A DNA stretch of 64,000 bases from JAJXWB01 sp046349085. GTDB taxonomy: Bacteria > Pseudomonadota > Alphaproteobacteria > Rhizobiales > Beijerinckiaceae. Below the pieces are notes generated by a model. The model did no database searches. It was given only the letters and a program-made list of their open reading frames with translations, and had not been told where the DNA came from. A program made the translations under genes and the position numbers. Shown piece after piece: positions 18,431 to 25,897 of the stretch (positions are counted from its first letter, which is position 1; every line of letters begins with the position of its first letter). The stretch covers positions 1 to 64,000 of the forward strand of contig JAXMDA010000010.1 of assembly GCA_046349085.1 (NCBI GenBank). The letters run 5' to 3'.

Positions 18431-19348
18431 GTGCCGATCCTCTCCATCGCCGGCGTCGGCAAGAGCTACGGCAATTTCACTGCGCTGCACGATATCGATC
18501 TCGAGATCGAGCGCGGCGAGATTTTTGCGCTGCTCGGCCCGAACGGCGCCGGCAAGACGACGCTCATCTCCATCGTCTGCGGCGCGGTGTCGATGAGCCG
18601 CGGCGCCGTCACGGTCGACGGCGCCGACATCCTGCGCGACTATCGCCTCACGCGCCGCAAGATCGGCCTCGTGCCGCAGGAAATCGCGCTCGACATCTTC
18701 GCCACCGTCTGGAGCACCGTCTCCTTCAGCCGCGCGCTGTTCGGCAAGCCCGCCGACAAGGCCTACATCGAGCGCCTGCTGCGCGATCTCGCGCTGTGGG
18801 AGAAGCGCGACGCCAGGATCATCGAATTGTCGGGCGGCATGAAGCGCCGCGTTATGATCGCCAAGGCGCTGGCGCACGAGCCGGGCATCCTTTTCCTCGA
18901 CGAGCCGACGGCCGGCGTCGACGTCGAGCTGCGCCGCGACATGTGGGGGCTGGTTCGGCGATTGCGCGAAAACGGCGTCACCATCATCCTCACCACGCAT
19001 TACATCGAGGAAGCCGAGGAAATGGCCGATCGCGTCGGCATCATGAAATCCGGCGGCCTCGTTCTGGTCGAGGAGAAGCAGGCGCTGATGCGCAAGCTCG
19101 GCAAGCGGCGCATGGTGCTGACCCTGGCCGAAACTCTCGCGGCTTTGCCGCCCGTGCTCGACGGCTGGCCGGTCGAACTGGAGCAGGGCGGCCGCCAGCT
19201 CGCCTACACGTTCGCGGAAGGCGCGGAGAAGGGGGCGGCGCAGATCATCCAGCGTCTCGGCGAAGCGGGCGTGCACATCAAGGATATCGCCATGCGCGAG
19301 ACGTCGCTCGAGCAGATTTTCGTCGATCTCGTCGGAGGCGCGGCATGA
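18431..19348 (+). CDS. ABC transporter ATP-binding protein, YadG/DrrA-like
   Basis: ATPase subunit of an ABC-2 exporter. The 305-residue protein has Walker A GPNGAGKT, signature LSGGMKRR, Walker B ILFLDEPTAGVD and the switch histidine in LTTHYIEEAEE, followed by a C-terminal regulatory extension. GTG start at 18431 with GGAG upstream. Its stop overlaps the permease start (ATGA), so the two form one transporter. The closest E. coli analogue by order and permease sequence is YadG. Substrate unknown. Confidence 0.92.
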   Translation: MPILSIAGVGKSYGNFTALHDIDLEIERGEIFALLGPNGAGKTTLISIVCGAVSMSRGAVTVDGADILRDYRLTRRKIGLVPQEIALDIFATVWSTVSFSRALFGKPADKAYIERLLRDLALWEKRDARIIELSGGMKRRVMIAKALAHEPGILFLDEPTAGVDVELRRDMWGLVRRLRENGVTIILTTHYIEEAEEMADRVGIMKSGGLVLVEEKQALMRKLGKRRMVLTLAETLAALPPVLDGWPVELEQGGRQLAYTFAEGAEKGAAQIIQRLGEAGVHIKDIAMRETSLEQIFVDLVGGAA

Positions 19349-20121
19349 GCGCCCCGCGTTTCAACCTGCGCGGCGTCTACGCCATCTTCGCGTCGGAAAT
19401 GGCGCGCACGCGCCGCACGCTGCTGCAGAGCGTCGCGACGCCGGTGCTGACGACGGCGCTTTACTTCGTCGTCTTCGGCTCCGCCATCGGCTCGCGCATG
19501 CAGGAGATCGGCGGCGTCGCCTACGGCGCCTTCATCGTGCCGGGCCTCATCATGCTGTCGCTGCTCACGCAGAGCATCGTCAACGCCTCCATCGGCATCT
19601 ATTTCCCGAAGTTCACCGGCACGATCTACGAAATCCTGTCCGCGCCCTTATCGGCGATCGAAGTCGTGGTCGGTTACGTCGGCGCGGCGACGGCGAAATC
19701 GGTGGTCATCGGCCTCATCATTCTCGCCACCGCGGCCTTCTTCACGCCGCTGCATATCGATCACCCCGGCCTGATGGCGCTTTTCCTCGTGCTGACGGCT
19801 TTCACCTTCAGCCTGTTCGGCTTCATCATCGGCATCTGGGCGAAGACTTTCGAGCAGCTCAACTTCGTGCCGGCGCTGATCATCACGCCGCTTACCTTTC
19901 TTGGCGGCGCCTTCTATTCGATCGACATGCTGCCGCCCTTCTGGCGCGTGGTCAGCCTGTTCAACCCCGTCGTCTATCTCATCAGCGGTTTTCGCTGGAG
20001 CTTTCATGGGACGGGAGACGTGTCGCTCGCCGCCAGCCTCGGCTTCATGACGGGCGTGATCGCGCTGTGTCTGGGCCTGCTGATCTGGATTTTCCGGACG
20101 GGGTATCGGCTGAAGCCATGA
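19345..20121 (+). CDS. ABC-2 type transporter permease, YadH/NodJ-like
   Basis: A 258-residue inner-membrane permease with six predicted helices. Recognisable family blocks are the early PVLTTALYFVVFG-type segment, the IVPGLIMLSLL helix and the C-terminal LTFLGGAFYSIDMLPPFW and NPVVYLISGFRW motifs that resemble YadH and NodJ. It partners the ATPase encoded just upstream (4-base overlap). Confidence 0.9.
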   Translation: MSAPRFNLRGVYAIFASEMARTRRTLLQSVATPVLTTALYFVVFGSAIGSRMQEIGGVAYGAFIVPGLIMLSLLTQSIVNASIGIYFPKFTGTIYEILSAPLSAIEVVVGYVGAATAKSVVIGLIILATAAFFTPLHIDHPGLMALFLVLTAFTFSLFGFIIGIWAKTFEQLNFVPALIITPLTFLGGAFYSIDMLPPFWRVVSLFNPVVYLISGFRWSFHGTGDVSLAASLGFMTGVIALCLGLLIWIFRTGYRLKP

Positions 20122-20137
20122 TTGCAGGCTGCGCGCC

Positions 20138-20232
20138 GTCATCCCCGACGCGCGGAGCGCGATCGGGGATCCAGGGCAATCGACGCGCGCAATGCTGACG
20201 TTGCCCTGGATCCCCGCTTTCGCAGGGATGAC
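20138..20232. repeat. Inverted repeat, GTCATCCC / GGGATGAC family
   Basis: Terminal arms GTCATCCC and GGGATGAC enclose a second, longer pair GGGGATCCAGGGCAA and its complement. A related element is at 21769..21861, so ahcY is flanked by two copies. Confidence 0.85.
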
Positions 20233-20260
20233 AGCGGCTCACGCCTCACGCCTTAATCAC

Positions 20261-20276
20261 ATAAAGAAATCTTTAT
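20261..20276. promoter_or_regulatory. Palindromic operator upstream of ahcY, SahR-like
   Basis: ATAAAGA-AA-TCTTTAT is a perfect 7-bp inverted repeat immediately upstream of the ahcY promoter elements. It resembles the AT-rich operators assigned, as I recall, to the ArsR-family S-adenosylhomocysteine sensor SahR in proteobacteria. No regulator gene is adjacent. Confidence 0.6.
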
Positions 20277-20283
20277 ATGTTTA

Positions 20284-20312
20284 TTGCGCTATTTCATGTC
20301 GCCTGCTATAGG
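20284..20312 (+). promoter_or_regulatory. Promoter of ahcY
   Basis: TTGCGC, 17 bases, TATAGG; predicted start near 20318, giving a leader of about 35 bases. The SahR-like palindrome lies 7 bases upstream of the -35 element, where a bound regulator could act on initiation. Confidence 0.5.
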
Positions 20313-20352
20313 ACCGCCCAGCCAAGGATCAGCAGAGCCGGGAAATTATCAA

Positions 20353-21762
20353 ATGACCAAGCATTTCAATGACTACGTCGTGGCCGACATCGGCCTGGCC
20401 GACTGGGGCCGCAAGGAGCTGAACATCGCCGAGACGGAAATGCCCGGCCTGATGGCGACGCGCGCCGAATACGGCCCGTCGCAGCCGCTCAAGGGCGCCC
20501 GCATCGCCGGCTCGCTGCACATGACCATCCAGACGGGCGTGCTGATCGAGACGCTGAAGGCGCTGGGCGCCGACGTGCGCTGGGCGTCGTGCAACATCTA
20601 TTCGACGCAGGACCATGCCGCCGCCGCGATCGCCGCCGCCGGCACGCCGGTCTTCGCCATCAAGGGCGAGAGCCTCGAGGATTACTGGGACTACACCCAC
20701 AAGATCTTCGAATGGGGCGACGGCGGCTGCCCGAACATGATCCTCGACGACGGCGGCGACGCGACGCTGCTCATCCACCTCGGCCTGCGCGCCGAGAACG
20801 GCGACACGGCCTTTCTCGACAAGGCGACGAACGAGGAGGAGGAAATCCTGTTCGCCGCGATCAAGAAGCGCCTGAAGGCCAACCCCGGCTGGTACAAGCG
20901 TAACGCCGAGAGCATCAAGGGCGTCACCGAGGAGACCACGACCGGCGTGCATCGCCTCTATGTCATGCACAAGGAGGGCAAGCTCCTGTGGCCGGCGATC
21001 AACGTCAACGACAGCGTCACCAAGTCGAAGTTCGACAATCTCTACGGCTGCCGTGAATCCCTCGTCGACGGCATCCGTCGCGGCACGGACGTGATGATGG
21101 CCGGCAAGGTCGCCTGCATCGCCGGCTACGGCGACGTGGGCAAGGGCTCGGCCGCCTCGCTGCGCAACGCCGGCTGCCGCGTCATCGTCACCGAGATCGA
21201 TCCGATCTGCGCGCTGCAGGCGGCGATGGAAGGCTACGAGGTCACCACGATGGAGGACGCCGCCCCTCGCGCGGACATCTTCTGCACCGCGACCGGCAAC
21301 GTCGACGTCATCACCGTCGACCACATGCGCGCCATGAAGGACCGCGCCATCGTCTGCAACATCGGGCACTTCGATTCCGAGATTCAGGTCGCGGGCCTCA
21401 AGAACTTCAAGTGGCACAACGTCAAGCCGCAGGTCGACGAGATCGAGTTCAACGACGGCAAGCGCATCATCCTGCTGTCGGAAGGCCGCCTCGTGAATCT
21501 CGGCAACGCCACCGGCCATCCCTCCTTCGTCATGTCGGCCTCCTTCACCAACCAGACGCTCGCGCAGATCGAGCTCTGGACGAAGCAGCAGGGCCAGTAT
21601 CCGGTCGGCGTCTACACGCTGCCCAAGCATCTCGACGAGAAGGTCGCCGCGCTCCACCTCGCCAAGATCGGCGTGAAGCTGACCACGTTGACGGACGCCC
21701 AGGCGTCCTACCTCGGCCTGCCGGCGCAAGGTCCGTACAAGCCGGATCATTATCGGTACTGA
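20353..21762 (+). CDS. ahcY: Adenosylhomocysteinase
   Basis: Hydrolyses S-adenosylhomocysteine to adenosine and homocysteine, removing the product inhibitor of methyltransferases. The 469-residue protein has the substrate-binding SLHMTIQTGVLIETL and SCNIYSTQDHAAAA blocks, the NAD-binding GYGDVGKGSAA loop and the C-terminal KPDHYRY that closes the active site. The ATG at 20353 gives the family N-terminus. It is the only gene between two copies of the GTCATCCC repeat, and its promoter carries a candidate homocysteine-cycle operator. Confidence 0.97.
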   Translation: MTKHFNDYVVADIGLADWGRKELNIAETEMPGLMATRAEYGPSQPLKGARIAGSLHMTIQTGVLIETLKALGADVRWASCNIYSTQDHAAAAIAAAGTPVFAIKGESLEDYWDYTHKIFEWGDGGCPNMILDDGGDATLLIHLGLRAENGDTAFLDKATNEEEEILFAAIKKRLKANPGWYKRNAESIKGVTEETTTGVHRLYVMHKEGKLLWPAINVNDSVTKSKFDNLYGCRESLVDGIRRGTDVMMAGKVACIAGYGDVGKGSAASLRNAGCRVIVTEIDPICALQAAMEGYEVTTMEDAAPRADIFCTATGNVDVITVDHMRAMKDRAIVCNIGHFDSEIQVAGLKNFKWHNVKPQVDEIEFNDGKRIILLSEGRLVNLGNATGHPSFVMSASFTNQTLAQIELWTKQQGQYPVGVYTLPKHLDEKVAALHLAKIGVKLTTLTDAQASYLGLPAQGPYKPDHYRY

Positions 21763-21768
21763 TGGTCG

Positions 21769-21861
21769 GTCATCCCGGCCGTAGCGAAGCGAAGAGCCGG
21801 GATCCAGAGCACGCACATCCGTCGCTGGATCCCGGATCGGCCTTCGGCCGTCCGGGATGAC
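21769..21861. repeat. Inverted repeat, GTCATCCC / GGGATGAC family, second copy
   Basis: Arms GTCATCCCGG and CCGGGATGAC enclose a CCGGGATCCAG / CTGGATCCCGG pair; starts 7 bases after the ahcY stop and may act as its 3' structure. Confidence 0.85.
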
Positions 21862-21902
21862 GGCAAGTCGGCAGCCGCCGGCTCGGCGTTTCGCTCTCCG
21901 AA

Positions 21903-21947
21903 ATAGGGGTAAACGGGTTTTGCAGGAAACCCGTTTACCCCTATACT
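21903..21947 (+). promoter_or_regulatory. Perfect 18-bp palindrome overlapping a promoter for the ferredoxin-P450 genes
   Basis: 21903-21920 is the exact inverse of 21927-21944, with loop TGCAGG. The loop and last T of the left arm give TTGCAG (21920-21925), and TATACT (21942-21947) follows after 16 bases, so a promoter fits inside the palindrome, with start near 21954. A regulator bound here would cover the promoter. Alternatively, the stem followed by CTTTTTGG could be a terminator of ahcY; both readings remain open. Confidence 0.6.
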
Positions 21948-21989
21948 TTTTGGACAAAGCGAAAAACAAACCGAGCCAGGGACCGGGAA

Positions 21990-22310
21990 ATGCCGAAAAT
22001 TCATTATATTTCGCACGATGGCGCGGACCGCGCCGTCGACGTGTCGCAGGGCGAATCCGTGATGCGCGGCGCAGTGTTGAACGCCGTGCCGGGCATCGAC
22101 GCCGATTGCGGCGGCGAATGCGCCTGCGCCACATGCCACGTCTATATCGACGACGCGTGGAAGGATAAGGTGGGGGCGGCGAGCGAGCAGGAGACGAGCA
22201 TGCTCGGCTTCGTCGACAGCGTGAAGGACACTTCGCGCCTGTCCTGCCAGATCAAGGTCACGCCGGAACTCGATGGGCTGGTCGTCCATCTGCCGGAAAG
22301 CCAGCACTGA
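21990..22310 (+). CDS. [2Fe-2S] ferredoxin, adrenodoxin type
   Basis: A 106-residue electron-transfer protein. The cluster ligands are Cys40, Cys46, Cys49 and Cys86, the C-x5-C-x2-C-x36-C spacing of adrenodoxin/putidaredoxin-type ferredoxins. GGGAA precedes the ATG. It lies 84 bases before the P450 gene in the same direction, so it is very likely the direct electron donor to that P450. No ferredoxin reductase is in the window. Confidence 0.93.
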   Translation: MPKIHYISHDGADRAVDVSQGESVMRGAVLNAVPGIDADCGGECACATCHVYIDDAWKDKVGAASEQETSMLGFVDSVKDTSRLSCQIKVTPELDGLVVHLPESQH

Positions 22311-22393
22311 TCGTTTCGCGGCGCGCGCGGGACGCGCGGCCGCAAATGCGTCGTACTTAACGAAGACAAATAAGCGTTCGTCGGGAGGATGCC

Positions 22394-23650
22394 ATGAACG
22401 AACATGCCGCCATCGATCATGCCAAGCTCGCCCAGAGCATGCCGATCGAGGATATCAACGTCTCCGATCCCAAGCTCTACCAGCAGGACGTCTGGATGCA
22501 CTATTTCGACCGGCTGCGCCGCGACGCGCCGGTGCATTACCTCAAGGACAGCCCGATCGGGCCGTTCTGGTCGATCACCAAGTACAAGGACATCGTCTCG
22601 GTCGAGGTGAACCACAAGGCCTTCTCCTCGTCCTCGACCTTCGGCGGCATCACGCTGCGGGACCGCACCGGCGATCTCGAACTGCCCATGTTCATCGCCA
22701 TGGACCCGCCCAAGCACGACGAGCAGCGCAAGATCGTGCAGCCGATCGTCTCGCCGGCCAATCTCGCCAAGTTTGAAGGCCTGATCCGCAGCCGCATCCA
22801 GAACACGCTCGATTCCCTGCCGCGTGGGGAGGCCTTCGACTGGGTCGACAAGGTCTCTATCGAGCTGACCGGCCAGATGCTGGCGACGCTCTTCGACTTC
22901 CCCTTCGAGCAGCGCCGCAAGCTCACCTACTGGTCGGACGTCGCCACCACCGACCTCAACAATCCCGACCGCCTCATCAATTCCGAGGAAGAGCGCGAAG
23001 CCGTGTTCGGCGAATGCCTCGGCGCCTTCATGCAGCTCTGGAACCAGCGCGTGAACGCCACGGAGCTCGGCGGCGACCTCATCTCGATGCTGGTGAGCGG
23101 CGAGGCGACGCGCAACATGAACCCGCGCGAATATCTCGGCAACGTCATCCTGCTGATCGTCGGCGGCAACGACACGACGCGCAATTCGATGACCGGGTCC
23201 GTCTGGTTCTTCAACCAGAACCCCGATCAGTACGCGAAATTGCGCGCCAATCCCGCGCTGCTCGAATCCGCCGTGCCGGAGATCATCCGCTACCAGACGC
23301 CGCTCGCCTACATGCGCCGCACGGCGCTGGCCGACACGGAAGTCGGCGGCAAGACGATCAAGAAGGGCGACAAGCTCGCCATGTGGTACATCTCGGGCAA
23401 CCGCGACGGCGACTCGATCGAGAATCCCGATCAGTTCATCATCGACCGCGAGCGCCCGCGCCAGCATCTCTCCTTCGGCTTCGGCATCCACCGCTGCGTC
23501 GGCAACCGTCTCGGCGAGCTGCAGCTCAAGATTCTCTGGGAAGAGATCCTGAAGCGCGACATGAAGATCGAGGTTTTGGCGCCGCCCAAGCGCGTCTACT
23601 CCTCCTTCGTGCACGGATATCAGGAAATGCAGGTGCGCATCGCGCCGTGA
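22394..23650 (+). CDS. Cytochrome P450, CYP153-type
   Basis: A 418-residue soluble P450. The haem-ligand cysteine is Cys368 in FGFGIHRCVGNRLGE; the I-helix oxygen-activation motif is GGNDTTRN, and the K-helix ExxR is EIIRY. The FIAMDPPKHDEQRK segment and the overall sequence resemble CYP153 enzymes, which hydroxylate the terminal carbon of alkanes and fatty acids. GGGAGG lies before the ATG. It follows the ferredoxin gene. Substrate is inferred from the family only. Confidence 0.9.
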   Translation: MNEHAAIDHAKLAQSMPIEDINVSDPKLYQQDVWMHYFDRLRRDAPVHYLKDSPIGPFWSITKYKDIVSVEVNHKAFSSSSTFGGITLRDRTGDLELPMFIAMDPPKHDEQRKIVQPIVSPANLAKFEGLIRSRIQNTLDSLPRGEAFDWVDKVSIELTGQMLATLFDFPFEQRRKLTYWSDVATTDLNNPDRLINSEEEREAVFGECLGAFMQLWNQRVNATELGGDLISMLVSGEATRNMNPREYLGNVILLIVGGNDTTRNSMTGSVWFFNQNPDQYAKLRANPALLESAVPEIIRYQTPLAYMRRTALADTEVGGKTIKKGDKLAMWYISGNRDGDSIENPDQFIIDRERPRQHLSFGFGIHRCVGNRLGELQLKILWEEILKRDMKIEVLAPPKRVYSSFVHGYQEMQVRIAP

Positions 23651-23673
23651 TCGTCGCGTATCCCCCGCCCTTT

Positions 23674-23700
23674 CCCTCCCCCGCCTGCGCGGGAGAGGGG
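23674..23700. repeat. Short palindromic repeat between convergent genes
   Basis: CCCTCCCCCGC pairs with GCGGGAGAGGG (one mismatch) around a small loop; same core as the element at 5625..5667. It may serve as a bidirectional 3' structure for the P450 gene and the MfnB-FolB gene. Confidence 0.55.
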
Positions 23701-23770
23701 ATGGCAGGCGCCGGCGACCGCGAATATTGATGAAGACGCGAGACTGCTCCCGAACGGGGAGGCACGGCGC

Positions 23771-24877
23771 TTACTCGCCCGCCTCGCCTTTCGGCAGGCC
23801 GCGAAACGGCGCCCGGGGCGTGCGCGCCTCCGCCGCCTGTTCGCGCTCGATCTCGACGCCGACGGCGCCATCGATGATGTCGAGCTTTTCCACGCGCACG
23901 CGCACGCGCTTCACGCGCTTGTCGCGCAGCGCGGCGGCGGCGATCTCCTCCGCCATGGTCTCGACCAGCTTGACGTGACCCGACTGGATCATGCGGCGGA
24001 TGGCGTCGACAATCACGTCGTAAGAGACGATGTCGCGGAAGTCGTCGGCGACGCGCCTGGCGCGAGGCACTTCGGCCTCCACGTTGAAGCGCATGCGCTG
24101 CGCTTTCTTCGTCTCGTATTTGTAGGCGCCGATATGGGCGTCGATCAGGAAGTCGCGCACGAAAATCCTGTCGGTCTGCTGCGGCCCTTCGCCCGCGTGC
24201 AGGCCCGCGTCGATCAACGCGCGGATCGTCGCGACCGCGCCGCGGTCGATGCCGCCCTGACGGCCGGCGCCGCCGCACAGCGCGCCGCGAAAGCCGAGGA
24301 AATCCGCGTCCAGCGCGACGAGGCGCGGCACGTCGGGCGCCTCCAGCGATCCGGACACGCCGGCCGACAGGCCGGCCGCCCGGCACTTCTCGATGAATTC
24401 GGCGGCGTCGGCGGCGTCCAGCGTCTCGAGAAAGCGCCCGCGCGTCTTGTCGACCGTGTCGAGCATGGCGCCGGAGAATCCGGCGGCCGCCAGCTCGGCG
24501 ATCATGCCGAGCGGCGGCGCGCGATCGGCCAGCAGCACCGCGACCAGTTGAACGTCTTGCGCCTGCGGCGCGAGCGCCGCGATCTTCGCACGTGCGTCGG
24601 CCTCGCCGGCAAGCCCGACCTTCACGATATCGGCGCCCGCCTCGCGCAGCGCGGTCACGGCGGCGACCAGCCGCGCGCCGCTGAGATCGAGGCCCCCCGC
24701 CGCCGCGCTGACCGGCCTGGCGCCGGCCACCGCCTGCACGATCGCCGCCACCGTCTCGGGCGCCGGCGCGCCGAGCGCGCCGCGCGCCGGATCGGTGCAA
24801 TCGACGATGTCGGCGCCGCAGTCGAGCGCGACCAGCGCTTCGGCGGGGCTGATGACGCTGGCGAGGAAGGCGGTCAT
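23771..24877 (-). CDS. Fusion of an MfnB-like (DUF556) domain and a dihydroneopterin-aldolase domain
   Basis: Residues 1-225 resemble MfnB, which makes 4-(hydroxymethyl)-2-furaldehyde phosphate for methanofuran: GADIVDCTDPARGALG, GADIVKVGL and GAMLDTVDK match its three lysine-bearing motifs. The lysines of the second and third motifs are kept (Lys86, Lys144), but the first motif has Thr28 where archaeal MfnB has its essential Lys27. Residues 236-345 resemble FolB/FolX: IGAYKYETKKAQ, DFRDIVSYD and a late EKLD with Lys331. Both cofactors, methanofuran and tetrahydromethanopterin, serve formaldehyde oxidation in methylotrophs. Single gene, divergent from the SoxYZ-like gene. The activity of each half is inference. 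Confidence 0.8.
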   Translation of the reverse strand: MTAFLASVISPAEALVALDCGADIVDCTDPARGALGAPAPETVAAIVQAVAGARPVSAAAGGLDLSGARLVAAVTALREAGADIVKVGLAGEADARAKIAALAPQAQDVQLVAVLLADRAPPLGMIAELAAAGFSGAMLDTVDKTRGRFLETLDAADAAEFIEKCRAAGLSAGVSGSLEAPDVPRLVALDADFLGFRGALCGGAGRQGGIDRGAVATIRALIDAGLHAGEGPQQTDRIFVRDFLIDAHIGAYKYETKKAQRMRFNVEAEVPRARRVADDFRDIVSYDVIVDAIRRMIQSGHVKLVETMAEEIAAAALRDKRVKRVRVRVEKLDIIDGAVGVEIEREQAAEARTPRAPFRGLPKGEAGE

Positions 24878-25044
24878 GTCCGGCGGCTCTGGCTCCTGTC
24901 GCCAGCGTCATAGGTCCTGCGCGCCGCGGCGGCAATGGAGTCCTCCCGCCAGGTCCCCCTTTGCACGAAGCCCCGTCTTGCCGGCTGTCCGACCCTTCAC
25001 TAGGCTCGCCGCGCCTCGCGACGGCGGGCGAAAGAGGAACGGCC

Positions 25045-25896
25045 ATGCTCCAACGAGGCTCCGCTGCGGCGCCGGTCGCGCTGCTTTCATGCCTTTGCCT
25101 CGCGATTGGCGGAGCCGCCGCCGTTGCGCAGGTCCCCTCGCCCGCGCCGGCGCCGGCCAAATCGAGCGAGCCGCCGGAGATCTGGGCGAGCCTCGCGCAG
25201 GAAATCTTCAAGGGCGCGCCCATGGCCGACGGCGCGGACGTCGTCACGCTGCGACTGCCGGTGCAATATTACGATTCCTCGATCGTCCCCCTGACGATCG
25301 CGCTCGACAGGCCCGCGACCACAATTCGCAAAGTCTCGCTGGTGATCGACCAGAACCCGGCGCCTTTGGCGGCGACTTTCGTGATCGGTCCGCAGTCCGG
25401 CCTCACCTCGATTTCGACGCGCGTGCGGATCAACAACATCACGGACGTGCATCTCGTGGCCGAGCGCCTCGATGGATCGCTGCACGACGTCAAGCGCTTT
25501 ATCGTCGCCGCCGATGGCTGTTCGGCGCTCTCCGCCAAGGACAGGGGCCAGATTGCGGCGGACATGGGCAATATGACCTTCCACGATATTCTGGCGGGCG
25601 ATGTCGGCAGCGCGCGCCGTCGCGAGGCGCAACTTACGATCCGGCACCCGAATTATTCCGGCATGCAGATGGATCATTCCACGGGCCGCTACATCCCTGC
25701 CCGCTATGTCGACCATCTCGTCGTCAGGCAGGGCGAAGATCTCGTCTTCGAGATGACCGGGGGTATTTCAATGTCGGAAGATCCCAGCTTCCGCTTCACT
25801 TATCTGCCCAACGGGGCGAAATCGCTCAGCGTCGAAGCGCGCGATTCGGAGGGCACGACGTGGAAAGCGCAATATCCGATCGGAGACGCCTCCTGA
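25045..25896 (+). CDS. SoxYZ-like sulfur/redox carrier, quinoprotein-dehydrogenase-associated type
   Basis: A 283-residue periplasmic protein: signal peptide (about residues 1-29), a SoxY-like domain ending at a DGCSA motif with Cys159, and a SoxZ-like C-terminal domain (from about 180). In Sox systems the SoxY cysteine carries the substrate; fused SoxYZ-like proteins of this kind occur beside PQQ-dependent dehydrogenases in methylotrophs. AGAGGA precedes the ATG at 25045. No sox or dehydrogenase gene is next to it; a D-2-hydroxyacid dehydrogenase gene follows after one base. Confidence 0.75.
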   Translation: MLQRGSAAAPVALLSCLCLAIGGAAAVAQVPSPAPAPAKSSEPPEIWASLAQEIFKGAPMADGADVVTLRLPVQYYDSSIVPLTIALDRPATTIRKVSLVIDQNPAPLAATFVIGPQSGLTSISTRVRINNITDVHLVAERLDGSLHDVKRFIVAADGCSALSAKDRGQIAADMGNMTFHDILAGDVGSARRREAQLTIRHPNYSGMQMDHSTGRYIPARYVDHLVVRQGEDLVFEMTGGISMSEDPSFRFTYLPNGAKSLSVEARDSEGTTWKAQYPIGDAS

Positions 25897-25897
25897 C

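Noticed and set aside
20318..20352. SAH or SAM riboswitch upstream of ahcY
   Set aside because: The predicted leader is only about 35 bases, too short for the known SAH or SAM aptamers.
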